From NCBI GenBank assembly GCA_023388055.1, contig JAEWGW010000027.1:310001-374000 (forward strand): a stretch of DNA of 64,000 nt, in the 5' to 3' direction. Under the pieces are notes generated by a model. The model had not been told where the DNA came from. It saw only the letters and a list, made by a program, of their open reading frames with translations, and did no database searches. Shown in pieces: positions 16,883-25,770 of the stretch. This stretch comes from Bacillota bacterium. Lineage in GTDB: Bacteria > Bacillota > Bacilli > Paenibacillales > NBRC-103111. Position 1 is the stretch's first letter. The number at the start of each line of letters is the position of its first letter. Both the position numbers and the translations under genes were made by a program.

Positions 16883-19258
16883 ATGGAGAAACAACGAAAA
16901 AAATGGTTTAACAGCCGCAGTGTGCTGATGACGTGGACGCTGTCGTATTTGGCTGTTTTGCTGCTTCCGGTTATTTTAAGCGCCTTGGTTTACCTGCAGT
17001 CCAGCAAGATGCTGACCGATGAAATCCATCTGGCCAACAATTCGCTGCTGAAGCAGCTGCGGGAGCTGATGGACAAGCAGGTGGAGGCTATGGAGCGCCT
17101 CAACTTCGAGCTGAACTGGAATACGAAGGTCCGGGAGCTGGTGGACCAGCATAAATACAACATTTATCCGGAAGAATTTCTGTATGATCTTCACAGTGCC
17201 ACCAAGGATCTGGTTTTATACCAAACGGCTTATTCCGAGGCGGACTTATTCTACGTTTATATCGCCAAGCAGGATACGGTTATGCTGCCCGGCATTTACC
17301 GTGATACCCGTTTCGCTTATAATGAGCACCACCAGTCCTCCGAGCTCAGCTACGAGGAATGGCTTAACATCCTCCGCAGAGACATGTTCAAGGGGTTTGT
17401 GCCCATGAAGCGGCTCCTGGACAGAGGCGGTTCTGTGCCTGCTCTGGCTTATATCAGCACGTATGATTATGAGGACGGCAAACCAGCCGGCGCCAACGTC
17501 ATTATGGTGGACCAGTCCAAGATTCTGTCAGCCATCAACAATATCCAGGCCTTCAGTAAGGGCCAGGTGCTGATTGCGGATGCTGATAACAAGGTGCTGA
17601 TCTCCAGCTCCGAATCGACCCTTTCCTCGGAGCTGCCCTTCGGCAAACTTCCGGAGGGAGGGGGGATGTTCTTTTGGAAGTCAGGGGGGAATAAGTATGA
17701 GGTATTCAATATCCCTTCAGCGGTATCCAAGCTCCAGTACATCTCTATCATCCCCAGTGAAATCTATTGGAAAAAAGCCCAGCTGGTCCGTAATCTGACC
17801 ATGGCGAGCATTGCCGTAAGCTTATTGGGCGGAGGCTTACTGACCTATTTCTTCCTGAGGAAAAACTATAACCCTGTTCAACGGCTGGTATACGCTTTCC
17901 GTAATAAGTCGTCGGGCCGGGAGAATAACGGCAATGAATTTCTTTATATCCAGCAAGCGGTGGACCGGACTCTGACGGAAATGGATCACATGGTGCTGGA
18001 GATGAAGAAACAGCATTATACGCTGCGCTCCACCTTTGTTACCCGGCTCTTGAAGGGGAAACCGGATAACGGGTTGCCCTTGGAGGAATCCCTGGCTGCT
18101 TATGAGATGGAGCTGCTGTCGGAGGAATTCGCCGTTCTGCTGTTCTATGTGGAGGACCATGATATTTTCCTGGAGCGCATTCAAGGAAAAACCACCGGGG
18201 AAAAGCTGAAGCTGCTGGACTTCATCGTCACCAATGTAGTGGAGGAGCTGGCGAACACCAAACATCGCGGCTATATGACGGAAGCGGATGATGCACTGGC
18301 GTGCCTGATCAGCCTTTCTGCGAAATCCCCGGAGGAGCACGTGCAGGATCTGCTCCAGGTTGCCCGCACAGCTCAGGAATTTTTGGCCGAAAAATACAGC
18401 ATCTATATCACGGTATCCCTCAGCAGTGTGCACAGCGGACTGGATCAGGCTCACCAGGCTTATCAGGAAGCGATTTATTCGATGGAATACAAGCTGGTCA
18501 TGGGCAAGCAGGAAATCCTTCCTTATGAGGAGATTGAACGCTACACCAGCCGGACGGAGTCGGATTCCGGGTATTATTATCCGCTGCAAAGCGAGCAGCA
18601 GCTGATCAATTATGTGAAGGTGGGGGATTTCCCCGCCGCCAAGGGAGCCTTGGAGGAGATTCTGGAGATGAACTTCTCCAAACATTCCGTATCCGTGCCG
18701 GTGGCCCGCTGTCTGATGCTGGATCTGGTAGGCACACTTATCAAGAGCATCGGGGAATTAGGCGGAGCCCAGGAGAATATTCTGATCCAGAACCCCAGGC
18801 GGATTGACAGGCTGTCTTCCTCGGAGACACTGGCCGAGATGCGGGAGCAGTTGGTGTCCATGCTTCAGGAGGCCTGCGAATTCGCCGAGGCGAAGCGTAT
18901 GCAAAATGTCCAGTTGAACCGCCAGCGGGCATTGGACGGCTTGATCGGGGAGGTTTCCAACTACATAGACGGGCATTACACTGATCCCGGCCTGAATGTA
19001 TCCCTGCTGGGTCAGCTGTTCGAGATGAAGCCCACCTATCTGTCCAAGCTGTTTAAGGACCAGACGGGGGAAGGTCTTCTGGAGACAGTGAACCGGAAGC
19101 GGATCGAACGGGCCAAGCAGCTGATGTCGGGGAGCCGGTTGACAGTGAATGAAGCAGCCGAAAAATCCGGCTTTAACGATGTGGGCACCTTCATCCGCAC
19201 CTTCAAAAAAATCGAAGGGATCACCCCCGGCAAGTACAAGGAAATAAACGACGAATAA
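16883..19258 (+). CDS. Membrane-anchored AraC-family regulator (sensor fused to HTH), copy 1
   Basis: 791 residues. A membrane helix at ~15-38, an extracytoplasmic sensor of ~250 residues, and a second helix at ~292-314 (ASIAVSLLGGGLLTYFFL) are followed by a cytoplasmic YesN-like central region. Two C-terminal helix-turn-helix motifs end in GFNDVGTFIRTFKKIEGITPGKYKE. This is a one-component transmembrane transcription factor. GGGAG is 7 bases before ATG 16883 and only 1 base before ATG 16877, which decides the start. It lies upstream of the SBP-permease-permease operon at 19527, its probable target. It is a clear paralogue of the gene at 32178. Confidence 0.9.
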   Translation: MEKQRKKWFNSRSVLMTWTLSYLAVLLLPVILSALVYLQSSKMLTDEIHLANNSLLKQLRELMDKQVEAMERLNFELNWNTKVRELVDQHKYNIYPEEFLYDLHSATKDLVLYQTAYSEADLFYVYIAKQDTVMLPGIYRDTRFAYNEHHQSSELSYEEWLNILRRDMFKGFVPMKRLLDRGGSVPALAYISTYDYEDGKPAGANVIMVDQSKILSAINNIQAFSKGQVLIADADNKVLISSSESTLSSELPFGKLPEGGGMFFWKSGGNKYEVFNIPSAVSKLQYISIIPSEIYWKKAQLVRNLTMASIAVSLLGGGLLTYFFLRKNYNPVQRLVYAFRNKSSGRENNGNEFLYIQQAVDRTLTEMDHMVLEMKKQHYTLRSTFVTRLLKGKPDNGLPLEESLAAYEMELLSEEFAVLLFYVEDHDIFLERIQGKTTGEKLKLLDFIVTNVVEELANTKHRGYMTEADDALACLISLSAKSPEEHVQDLLQVARTAQEFLAEKYSIYITVSLSSVHSGLDQAHQAYQEAIYSMEYKLVMGKQEILPYEEIERYTSRTESDSGYYYPLQSEQQLINYVKVGDFPAAKGALEEILEMNFSKHSVSVPVARCLMLDLVGTLIKSIGELGGAQENILIQNPRRIDRLSSSETLAEMREQLVSMLQEACEFAEAKRMQNVQLNRQRALDGLIGEVSNYIDGHYTDPGLNVSLLGQLFEMKPTYLSKLFKDQTGEGLLETVNRKRIERAKQLMSGSRLTVNEAAEKSGFNDVGTFIRTFKKIEGITPGKYKEINDE

Positions 19259-19274
19259 GGCGGTTCGCCTCAAG

Positions 19275-19312
19275 CCCTGATCCGGAGTATGGTCTGCCGG
19301 ACGGGGTTTTTT
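19275..19312 (+). terminator. Rho-independent terminator after AraC sensor
   Basis: CCCTGATCCGG pairs imperfectly with CCGGACGGGG across an 11-base loop, followed by TTTTTT. Confidence 0.65.
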
Positions 19313-19526
19313 CTTATCCTGCAGGCAATAACAGGGCTTTTTGGACCATATGCACATAGGTTTGGCGATATTGCCGATTCTCTGCGGAGCGTTTTCAATT
19401 CCTTTGGATGTACTGAAGATATACAACCGAAGCGGGGAAACTTTATAGTAAAGGCATGAGCTGCCGGCGAGCAGCTCGCAGGTTAACAGCCCATTTTACG
19501 GACGAATAAAAAGGAGGTTAGGAAGA

Positions 19527-21164
19527 GTGCGGAATAAATTCAGAAAAACAGTGCCCGCTCTGATGGCATTAACAATGGTAGGGGGCGCACTGGCAGGCTG
19601 CTCCGATAAAGGCGGGGACCAGGGTGCGGCATCTCCTGCAGCCGGTTCCTCCGCAGCTCCTGCAGCTGCGGTTACGTATCCGATTCAAACCGACAAAACC
19701 TTGACTTATTGGGGGGCTCTGCCCAACAATCTGGTAGGCGTCAAGTCCAAGCATGAAGAGGTTCCCTTCTATCAGGAATGGCAAAAGCGGACAGGCATCA
19801 AGGTGAATTTCACCACCCCGCCCGCCAACCAAACCAATGAAGCCTTCAACGTGATGCTGGCCTCCGGAGAATTGCCGGATATGCTGGAATACAACTTCTT
19901 CAACTTCCCGGGCGGACCGGAAAAAGCCATTAAAGACGGCTACATCATGAAGCTGAATGACCTGATCGACAAATATGCGCCGAATTACAAGAAGTTTCTG
20001 AAGGAGCATCCGGAAATCGACAAGATGGTCAAAACGGATGAAGGCAGCTATTATTCCTTCCCGTTCATCCGTGGCGATGATTCTCTCCTGATTTTCCAAG
20101 GCCCTGTTATCCGTAAGGACTGGCTGGATGAGCTGGGACTGCCGGTGCCGGAAACCATTGACGATTGGACCACCACCTTGAAGGCCTTTAAGGAGAAAAA
20201 AGGAGCCAAAGCCCCCATTTCCTTCGTAGGCAAGCCGCGGGTGTTTAATGAATTGGGCAACGGCGCCTTCGTCGGAGCCTTCGGCGTAACCCGTGACTTC
20301 TATCTGGAGAACGGCACTGTGAAATTCGGACCGGCGGAGAAGGGATATAAGGAATTCCTGACTCTCTTCCGTCAATGGTATGCGGACGGCCTGCTGGACA
20401 AGGATGTGGCCACTGTGGATTCCAAGGTGCTGGACGCCAACATTACCTCCGGCGCAACAGGTGCAACCTGGGGCAATGCCGGCGGCGGCATCGGCAAATG
20501 GCAGCCTCTTCTGAAGGAAAAGGACGCCAAGGCTTCTGTGGTAGGCACTCCTTACCCGGTGCTGAAGAAGGGTGAAACACCTAAATTCGGCCAACGCGAC
20601 TATGCCTTCTCCACTGGCGGCATGGTAGCCATATCGACTAAATCGAAAAACGCCGAGCTGGCTGTGAAGATGCTGGATTACGGATACAGCCAAGAAGGTC
20701 AGCTGTTCCATAACTTCGGTACGGAAGGCACCAGCTACAAAATGGTGAACGGTTATCCCACATATACGGATCTGATCATGAAGAACCCGGACAAGCTGGC
20801 GCCTGCCCAAGCCATGAGCCTTCACATCAGAGGTAATACCATGGGTCCCTTCGTTCAGGATAAGCGTTATTCCGAGCAATATCTGAATATGCCGGAGCAG
20901 CAGCAGGCTGTATCCATCTGGCAGAAGACAGACATGGCCAAGTACCAGCTTCCGTTGGTAACTCCGACTCCGGAGGAAAGCGCAGAGTTTGCCAAGATCA
21001 TGACCGACGTGAACACACTGGTGGATGAAATGACGCTGAAGATCATTCTGGGAGCAGAGCCGCTGGAATCCTACGAAAAGTATCTGGAGAAAATGACTTC
21101 CATCAAGCTGTCGCGTGCCATCGAGATTAAGAAAGCAGCACTGGACCGTTATAACAAGCGGTAA
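19527..21164 (+). CDS. LplA-like sugar-binding lipoprotein, paralogue 1
   Basis: 545 residues, starting at GTG 19527 with AAGGAGG upstream. A signal peptide with lipobox ALAGC is followed by an Ala/Ser/Gly linker and a large family 1 SBP domain. It is strongly similar over its whole length to the SBPs at 28283 and 34591; shared stretches include DKTLTYWG, GGPEKAIKDGYI, FQGPVIRKDWLDELGLPVP and the C-terminal ALDRYNKR-type end. The permeases follow immediately. Its promoter shows a TATAGT -10 at 19444 without a good -35, as expected for activation by the AraC sensor upstream. Confidence 0.92.
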   Translation: MRNKFRKTVPALMALTMVGGALAGCSDKGGDQGAASPAAGSSAAPAAAVTYPIQTDKTLTYWGALPNNLVGVKSKHEEVPFYQEWQKRTGIKVNFTTPPANQTNEAFNVMLASGELPDMLEYNFFNFPGGPEKAIKDGYIMKLNDLIDKYAPNYKKFLKEHPEIDKMVKTDEGSYYSFPFIRGDDSLLIFQGPVIRKDWLDELGLPVPETIDDWTTTLKAFKEKKGAKAPISFVGKPRVFNELGNGAFVGAFGVTRDFYLENGTVKFGPAEKGYKEFLTLFRQWYADGLLDKDVATVDSKVLDANITSGATGATWGNAGGGIGKWQPLLKEKDAKASVVGTPYPVLKKGETPKFGQRDYAFSTGGMVAISTKSKNAELAVKMLDYGYSQEGQLFHNFGTEGTSYKMVNGYPTYTDLIMKNPDKLAPAQAMSLHIRGNTMGPFVQDKRYSEQYLNMPEQQQAVSIWQKTDMAKYQLPLVTPTPEESAEFAKIMTDVNTLVDEMTLKIILGAEPLESYEKYLEKMTSIKLSRAIEIKKAALDRYNKR

Positions 21165-21192
21165 GAGGCTGCGGGGAATGTAGATAGAGGTG

Positions 21193-21222
21193 CCGGGAGA
21201 GGCGGCTTGTCCCTTCTCCCGG
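21193..21222 (+). repeat. Intercistronic hairpin between SBP and permease genes
   Basis: CCGGGAGA-GG pairs with CC-TTCTCCCGG across an 8-base loop, followed by TTT only. It probably reduces read-through into the permeases or stabilises the SBP messenger. Confidence 0.6.
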
Positions 21223-21250
21223 TTTGATAGAGAAGGAGGAGTGGCGGGAG

Positions 21251-22216
21251 ATGTCCAAAGTAACAGCTGTGAGTGGACAAGGACATGGGGCCATTATTGA
21301 CAGAAACAGCTTCAAACACCGGTTTAAACGTGATTTTAAGCTGAATAAGCTGTTGTATTTTATGATGATCCCCGTTTTAGCGTATTACATTATTTTCCAT
21401 TATTTTCCCATGTATGGAGCGGTAATCGCCTTTAAGGACTATTCCCCCATGAAGGGGATTATGGGCAGTGACTGGATTGGCTTTGCCCATTTCAAGGATT
21501 TCTTCGGCAGCTATTATTTTTGGCGGATTCTTACGAATACGATCGTTATCAGTGTATACTCTCTGATATTTATGTTCCCGGCTCCGATCATACTCGCCTT
21601 GCTGATTAATGAAGTGAAGAACCAGGCCTTTAAGCGGGTTGTCCAAACGGTTTCGTATATGCCGTATTTTATTTCACTGGTTGTTATTTGCGGCATGATT
21701 ACCGACTTCACCAACAGTAACGGCATTATTAATACAATCTTTTCCTGGTTCGGCTACGACGGGGCAGCGATGCTGCAGAAGCCCGGGCTGTTCCGCCCGA
21801 TCTACATTTTTTCAGAGGTTTGGCAAAAGATTGGTTGGGACTCCATCATCTATATTGCCGCCTTGATGGGTATTGACCAGGAGCAGTATGAGGCAGCCCG
21901 CATCGACGGCGCCAGCAGGCTGAAGCAGATGTTCTATATCACGCTGCCTGGTATTCTGCCTACCATCACCATTATGTTCATTCTCCGGATGGGCAATATG
22001 CTGAATGTCGGCTTCGAGAAGATCATCCTGTTGTACAATCCGGTGACCTATGAAACGGCGGATGTGATTTCCTCCTTCGTGTACCGGAAGGGGCTTCTGG
22101 AATTCGGTTGGAGCTACAGTACCGCAGTGGGACTGTTCAATTCGATTGTGAATCTTGTGCTGTTGATCTCGGCGAACTATATCAGCCGCAAGGTCAATGA
22201 CAGCGGACTGTGGTAA
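21251..22216 (+). CDS. LplB-type sugar ABC transporter permease, paralogue 1
   Basis: 321 residues, six predicted membrane segments, EAA loop YEAARIDGASRLKQMFYITLPG near residues 216-237. The region HYFPMYGAVIAFKDYSPMKGIMGS is nearly identical to the paralogue at 30124. ATG 21251 follows the AGGAGGAG ribosome site; an upstream start at 21224 would include that site within the coding region. It forms the channel with the YtcP-type protein at 22310. Confidence 0.93.
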   Translation: MSKVTAVSGQGHGAIIDRNSFKHRFKRDFKLNKLLYFMMIPVLAYYIIFHYFPMYGAVIAFKDYSPMKGIMGSDWIGFAHFKDFFGSYYFWRILTNTIVISVYSLIFMFPAPIILALLINEVKNQAFKRVVQTVSYMPYFISLVVICGMITDFTNSNGIINTIFSWFGYDGAAMLQKPGLFRPIYIFSEVWQKIGWDSIIYIAALMGIDQEQYEAARIDGASRLKQMFYITLPGILPTITIMFILRMGNMLNVGFEKIILLYNPVTYETADVISSFVYRKGLLEFGWSYSTAVGLFNSIVNLVLLISANYISRKVNDSGLW

Positions 22217-22220
22217 GCAT

Positions 22221-22300
22221 AAGCTTGCGAAGCCGGCTTTCCTGGGGGAAAGCCCTGAATATGCTTACGAAGCTGGCTTTCCTGACGGAAAGCCCTGAGG
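22221..22300 (+). repeat. Tandem 40-bp repeat, each with a GGCTTTCC/GGAAAGCC hairpin
   Basis: Two 40-bp units (22221-22260 and 22261-22300) match at 33 of 40 positions. Each holds a perfect 8-bp stem GGCTTTCC/GGAAAGCC with a 4-base loop (TGGG, then TGAC); the stems are unchanged and differences fall in loops and flanks. The array fills the gap between the two permease genes and ends at the ribosome site of the second. The other importer has only a 9-12 bp gap here. Confidence 0.85.
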
Positions 22301-22309
22301 AGGAGACAT

Positions 22310-23191
22310 ATGTACGCGAGAACCGGCTCTGGAGAAAGAGCCTTTATGATCACGATCTACGTGGTGCTTTCCGCACTGGTAGTGGTAACCTTATATCCTC
22401 TGTTGTATGTGGCGTTTGCCTCCTTCAGCGATTCGTCCCAGCTTATCGCCCACCGGGGCTTTATGTACAGGCCTTTAGGCTTCAGCCTGGACGCCTACAA
22501 AAGCGTATTCAACAATCCCGGCATCATCAAGGGCTACGGCAACACACTGTTTATCCTGGTGGCAGGCGTATCGCTGAACCTGCTGTTAACGGCTATTGCG
22601 GCATATGTGCTGTCCCGAAGAGGCGTAATGTGGAATAGTCTGTTTACCATTCTGATTGTATTCACGATGTTCTTCCATGGCGGTTTGGTTCCGTTGTATC
22701 TGGTGGTTAAGGGTGCGGGCCTTATCGATTCCCTATGGGCGACTATCATCCCGTTTGCGGTGAGTACCTTCAACCTGATTATTATGCGTACTTCTTTTCA
22801 GGCCATACCGGAGAGTCTGGAGGAATCAGCCAAGATTGACGGGGCCAACCATCTGACCATTCTGTTCCGGATTGTGCTGCCTCTGTCCATGCCGGTTGTG
22901 GCGGTTATGATTCTGTATTATGCGGTAGAAAAATGGAATGCCTGGTTCTACGCGTCCATCTTCCTGAAGGACCGGAACCTGTTCCCGCTGCAGCTGGTGC
23001 TGCGGGAAATCCTCATCGCCAACTCCACGGACAGCATGACGGCCGGTGCCAGCTCCGGTGACCAATTCAAGATCGGCGAAACCATCAAGTACGCCACCAT
23101 CATGGTCGCGACCGTGCCGATTCTGGCGGTATATCCTTTCGTGCAGAAGTATTTCGTCAAGGGTGTTATGATCGGTGCGGTGAAAGGCTAA
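22310..23191 (+). CDS. YtcP-type sugar ABC transporter permease, paralogue 1
   Basis: 293 residues, six membrane segments, EAA loop ESLEESAKIDGANHLTILFR, and C-terminal QKYFVKGVMIGAVKG. GAGGAGG precedes the ATG. It is highly similar to the permease at 31096. It is the last gene of the operon SBP-permease-permease and is followed by a terminator built from a triplicated sequence. No ATPase gene follows, as is usual for CUT1 systems that share an MsmX-type ATPase. Confidence 0.93.
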   Translation: MYARTGSGERAFMITIYVVLSALVVVTLYPLLYVAFASFSDSSQLIAHRGFMYRPLGFSLDAYKSVFNNPGIIKGYGNTLFILVAGVSLNLLLTAIAAYVLSRRGVMWNSLFTILIVFTMFFHGGLVPLYLVVKGAGLIDSLWATIIPFAVSTFNLIIMRTSFQAIPESLEESAKIDGANHLTILFRIVLPLSMPVVAVMILYYAVEKWNAWFYASIFLKDRNLFPLQLVLREILIANSTDSMTAGASSGDQFKIGETIKYATIMVATVPILAVYPFVQKYFVKGVMIGAVKG

Positions 23192-23223
23192 GCCTGCTCC
23201 TTTGGCTGTTTTTGTGGGCGAAG

Positions 23224-23300
23224 CTATCCTCCTGTTCGAGGGAGAAACTATCCTCCTGTTCGAAGGCCAAACTATCCTCTTCTTGGGAGGGTAGTTTTTT
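23224..23300 (+). terminator. 24-bp triplicated repeat ending in a terminator
   Basis: CTATCCTC recurs at 23224, 23248 and 23272, an exact 24-bp period (CTATCCTCCTGTTCGA core). Only the third copy is followed by the complementary GGGAGGGTAG and a T run (23269-23300), giving a hairpin terminator for the permease operon. Any of the three left arms could pair with the single right arm. Confidence 0.75.
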
Positions 23301-23475
23301 CCTTTGTGGGCGGGGAGGGGCTGGGGGGGAGTTGGGGAGAGAGGATTTGTGCGGCAGAGCAGTTGTTAGTGGAGGGACAGGAATAGTGGTTGTTAGCGGA
23401 TGGTCAGGAGTAGCGGAAGGGGGGAGGGAGAGTGGGGATAGTGGGCAAATCAGGTTTTGGAATGAGCAAACCGGC
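23301..23475. other. G-rich low-complexity spacer
   Basis: Purine-rich sequence with many G runs between the terminator and the repeat element at 23476. An 88-codon open frame crosses it but has low-complexity Gly/Ser composition and no ribosome site; I see no gene. Confidence 0.5.
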
Positions 23476-23658
23476 TAACGGAACTCAGCGACTCTTAGAG
23501 GCCCAAAATCCGCTTGTGTCAGCTGTAACGGAACTGAGAAGCTCTTACAGGACAATAATCTGGTTTTGAGCCCTGTTTTCATGCTCTAAGGGCTGCTGAT
23601 TTCCGTTACAATACGCAGACTTGGTTTTTTGATGGCTAAGGGCTTCTCAGTTCCGTTA
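23476..23658. repeat. F-F-R-R intergenic element, TAACGGAACT family (copy A)
   Basis: Four 22-bp modules of the type TAACGGAACTCAG...CTTA. Forward copies start at 23476 and 23526, reverse copies at 23587 and 23637. Start-to-start spacing is 50, 61, 50, total length 183 bp. Module 1 can pair with 4 and module 2 with 3. The same spacings recur at 26128 and 57964. Confidence 0.9.
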
Positions 23659-23798
23659 GCGCTCCCGCCGAAGCTGCTTCAGCCAATACTGATGGAAAAT
23701 CATAGAATAATAGCAGATTTTAATTACCTAATATTCATATTATGTAATTATATGTAATAAATCAAATGAAAACTGTTTTATCCTAATCCGGCAAGATA

Positions 23799-24131
23799 AT
23801 GCAATTCCATCAAGATATTATTAGCTGGCTGGCATCCCGGCGGATTTACTCCCTCATCGACAAGCGGGTGCGGATGCTGGGCAGCGTCCTGGGGATGCGG
23901 GCTACGGTAGTCATTGGCCCCACGACGGATCATATTAGCCAGGTCGCCTCCGTTTTTGAAAAAGCCAAATCCGCCACCCGGTACCGCAGCTTCGAAAATG
24001 AGAATCAGATTCTGGATATGGAGTAGACGGATCTGTTCTTCGAAACGGGAAGCTTCAATTATCCCTTCGCCGAGGAGCGTGAGCCTTTGGAAGCGGAGAT
24101 AAATGATGATGGATTGAGGCAGGTTATCTGA
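23799..24131 (+). pseudogene. Remnant of a YesN-like AraC response regulator (central domain)
   Basis: The frame from ATG 23799 reads 75 codons to an amber TAG (24024-24026), then stays open for a further 34 codons to TGA at 24129. With the TAG read through, the sequence (ATVVIGPTTDHISQVASVFEKA, then TRYRSFENENQILDME) matches the central region of YesN-type regulators, where a Ser/Gly-type IxVSI...AYxEAxxALxYRF pattern is typical. Receiver and DNA-binding domains are missing at both ends, and a stop lies just upstream of the ATG. I interpret it as a decayed fragment. The last 8 bases overlap the 3' end of the convergent flippase gene. The family match is moderate. Confidence 0.6.
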
Positions 24132-25680
24132 CCCACCGGGAAATAAGCGGAAGGTCCTTGGGGCTGCGGAACCGGGTGAGGGACAGGGTGGTGAAGTACA
24201 CCGCCAGAGCGAAGCCCACCGATCCCAGCACCGTCCAGACCAGCGGAATATCCATCGCCGTGGCATAGCTTAATGCCCATTGGCCGCAGAGAGCCATAAC
24301 CAGCATGGACAGGAACACCCGGGCATACGGGCGGATTTCCCAATAAAAGCCGATGGTGCTGGAGATGGAGAGAAAATTCAGCAGGGTCAGCACAATGATC
24401 CCGATTCCCATCCCGAAGGCGATGCCCACAATGCCGAATTGGCTGCCCAATACGAAAATGGCTACAGCCTTTAATCCGGTAGCGATCAGGTGGTTTCCCA
24501 ACGTGGTGTTGGCCCGGCCAAGCCCAAGCAGAATCGCATTCAGCGGTGCGTCGAAATAATGCAGGAAAAAGATGGGGGCCAGGATTTTCAGCAGGATCCC
24601 CGCCTCCGGGGCGTGGTAGATCAGGGTGGTCAACGGCGTGGCCCAAATGAACAGTATGACTGTGGCCGGAGCCCCGATCATCAGGCCCAGCCGCAGCGCC
24701 TGGTCCATCCGCTGGTGCATCAGGAGACTGTTTTTGTTGGCGGAGGCTTCGCTGATGGCCGGAATCAGAGCGGTGGAGAGGGATTGGGTAATGAAGCTGG
24801 GCATAAACAGCAGGGGGAAGGCGAACCCGGTGAGCATGCCGAACTGCTTGGTGGCCATAGCGGTCCCAATGCCGGTAAGCGCCAGACTGGTGGTGATAAG
24901 CATAGGCTGGAAGGCGCCGTACAAGGAGTGGACCACACCGTTGCCTGTGATGGGCAAGCCAATCCGCAAAAGCTCGGCCAGCGTGGATTTGCTCTTCTTC
25001 AGACTGCTGCCCCAGGTTACGCCGGGGATCCGCGCCTCCCCCCGCAGCTTGTAGCTGACCGCAAGGAACATCAAGCTGCTGGCTTCGCTGATCACGGCGG
25101 CGGCGGTGGCTCCTGCGGCGGCATAGGCAATGCCGTAGGGCAGCAGCAGATGGACCAGCGCCAGCACGCAGGCAATCTGCACGGTGAATTCCAGCACATC
25201 CGAGGCGGCAATGGTCTGCATCCGCTGCTTGCCGCGGAAATATCCCTTGAGCACGGCGGAGATGGCAATGATCGGTGCGATGGGCATAATGGCCAGCATG
25301 GCGTAGTAGGCCCGCTGGTCTGTCAAGAGGACGGAGGCGATCCGCTCCGATCCCAGCAGGCAGACGGTGGTCAGGCTGATGCTCAGAGTGCTGGTAATGG
25401 CCAGTGACACATGGAGGATCCGCCGGATCTTTTCCTTTTCCCCCTTGGCGTCAGCCTCCGCCACCAGCTTGGAGATGGCGACGGGCAGCCCCAGCTCCGT
25501 AATGGTGATCACCAGAGGCACCAGCGGCTGTGCCATCATAAGCAGGCCAATCCCCTCCGCCCCCAGCACACGGGCAATGTACATGCCGCTGATAAAGCCC
25601 AGGATCCGGTTGATGAACGCAGCAATGGACAATACAAAGGTGCCTCTCATGAAGGATTGCTTCTGTTGCGGCATTGGCAT
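24124..25680 (-). CDS. SpoVB/MurJ-like oligosaccharide flippase (polysaccharide biosynthesis protein)
   Basis: 518 residues with about 14 predicted membrane helices spread evenly. It belongs to the MATE/MOP superfamily, PST/SpoVB branch: FVLSIAAFINRILGFISGMYIARVLGAEGIGLL at the N-terminus and GYFRGKQRM around residue 145 are typical. Members flip lipid-linked sugars such as peptidoglycan or exopolysaccharide precursors across the membrane; SpoVB acts in spore cortex formation. GGGAGG is 5 bases before the chosen ATG at 25680; other in-frame ATGs lie at 25683 and 25674. It is a single-gene unit. SpoVB versus a paralogue cannot be decided here. Confidence 0.88.
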   Translation of the reverse strand: MPMPQQKQSFMRGTFVLSIAAFINRILGFISGMYIARVLGAEGIGLLMMAQPLVPLVITITELGLPVAISKLVAEADAKGEKEKIRRILHVSLAITSTLSISLTTVCLLGSERIASVLLTDQRAYYAMLAIMPIAPIIAISAVLKGYFRGKQRMQTIAASDVLEFTVQIACVLALVHLLLPYGIAYAAAGATAAAVISEASSLMFLAVSYKLRGEARIPGVTWGSSLKKSKSTLAELLRIGLPITGNGVVHSLYGAFQPMLITTSLALTGIGTAMATKQFGMLTGFAFPLLFMPSFITQSLSTALIPAISEASANKNSLLMHQRMDQALRLGLMIGAPATVILFIWATPLTTLIYHAPEAGILLKILAPIFFLHYFDAPLNAILLGLGRANTTLGNHLIATGLKAVAIFVLGSQFGIVGIAFGMGIGIIVLTLLNFLSISSTIGFYWEIRPYARVFLSMLVMALCGQWALSYATAMDIPLVWTVLGSVGFALAVYFTTLSLTRFRSPKDLPLISRWVR

Positions 25681-25770
25681 CATGTCCTCCCGAAGAATCA
25701 AATACTGCTATTGTATTCGGGGTTGTCTGCGAACATGCAGTCCAAGTGAAGGCAGACCGCCGAACCTGGG

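Noticed and set aside
23212..23478. 88-codon Ser/Gly-rich frame
   Set aside because: It crosses a terminator and G-rich low-complexity DNA and lacks a ribosome site.
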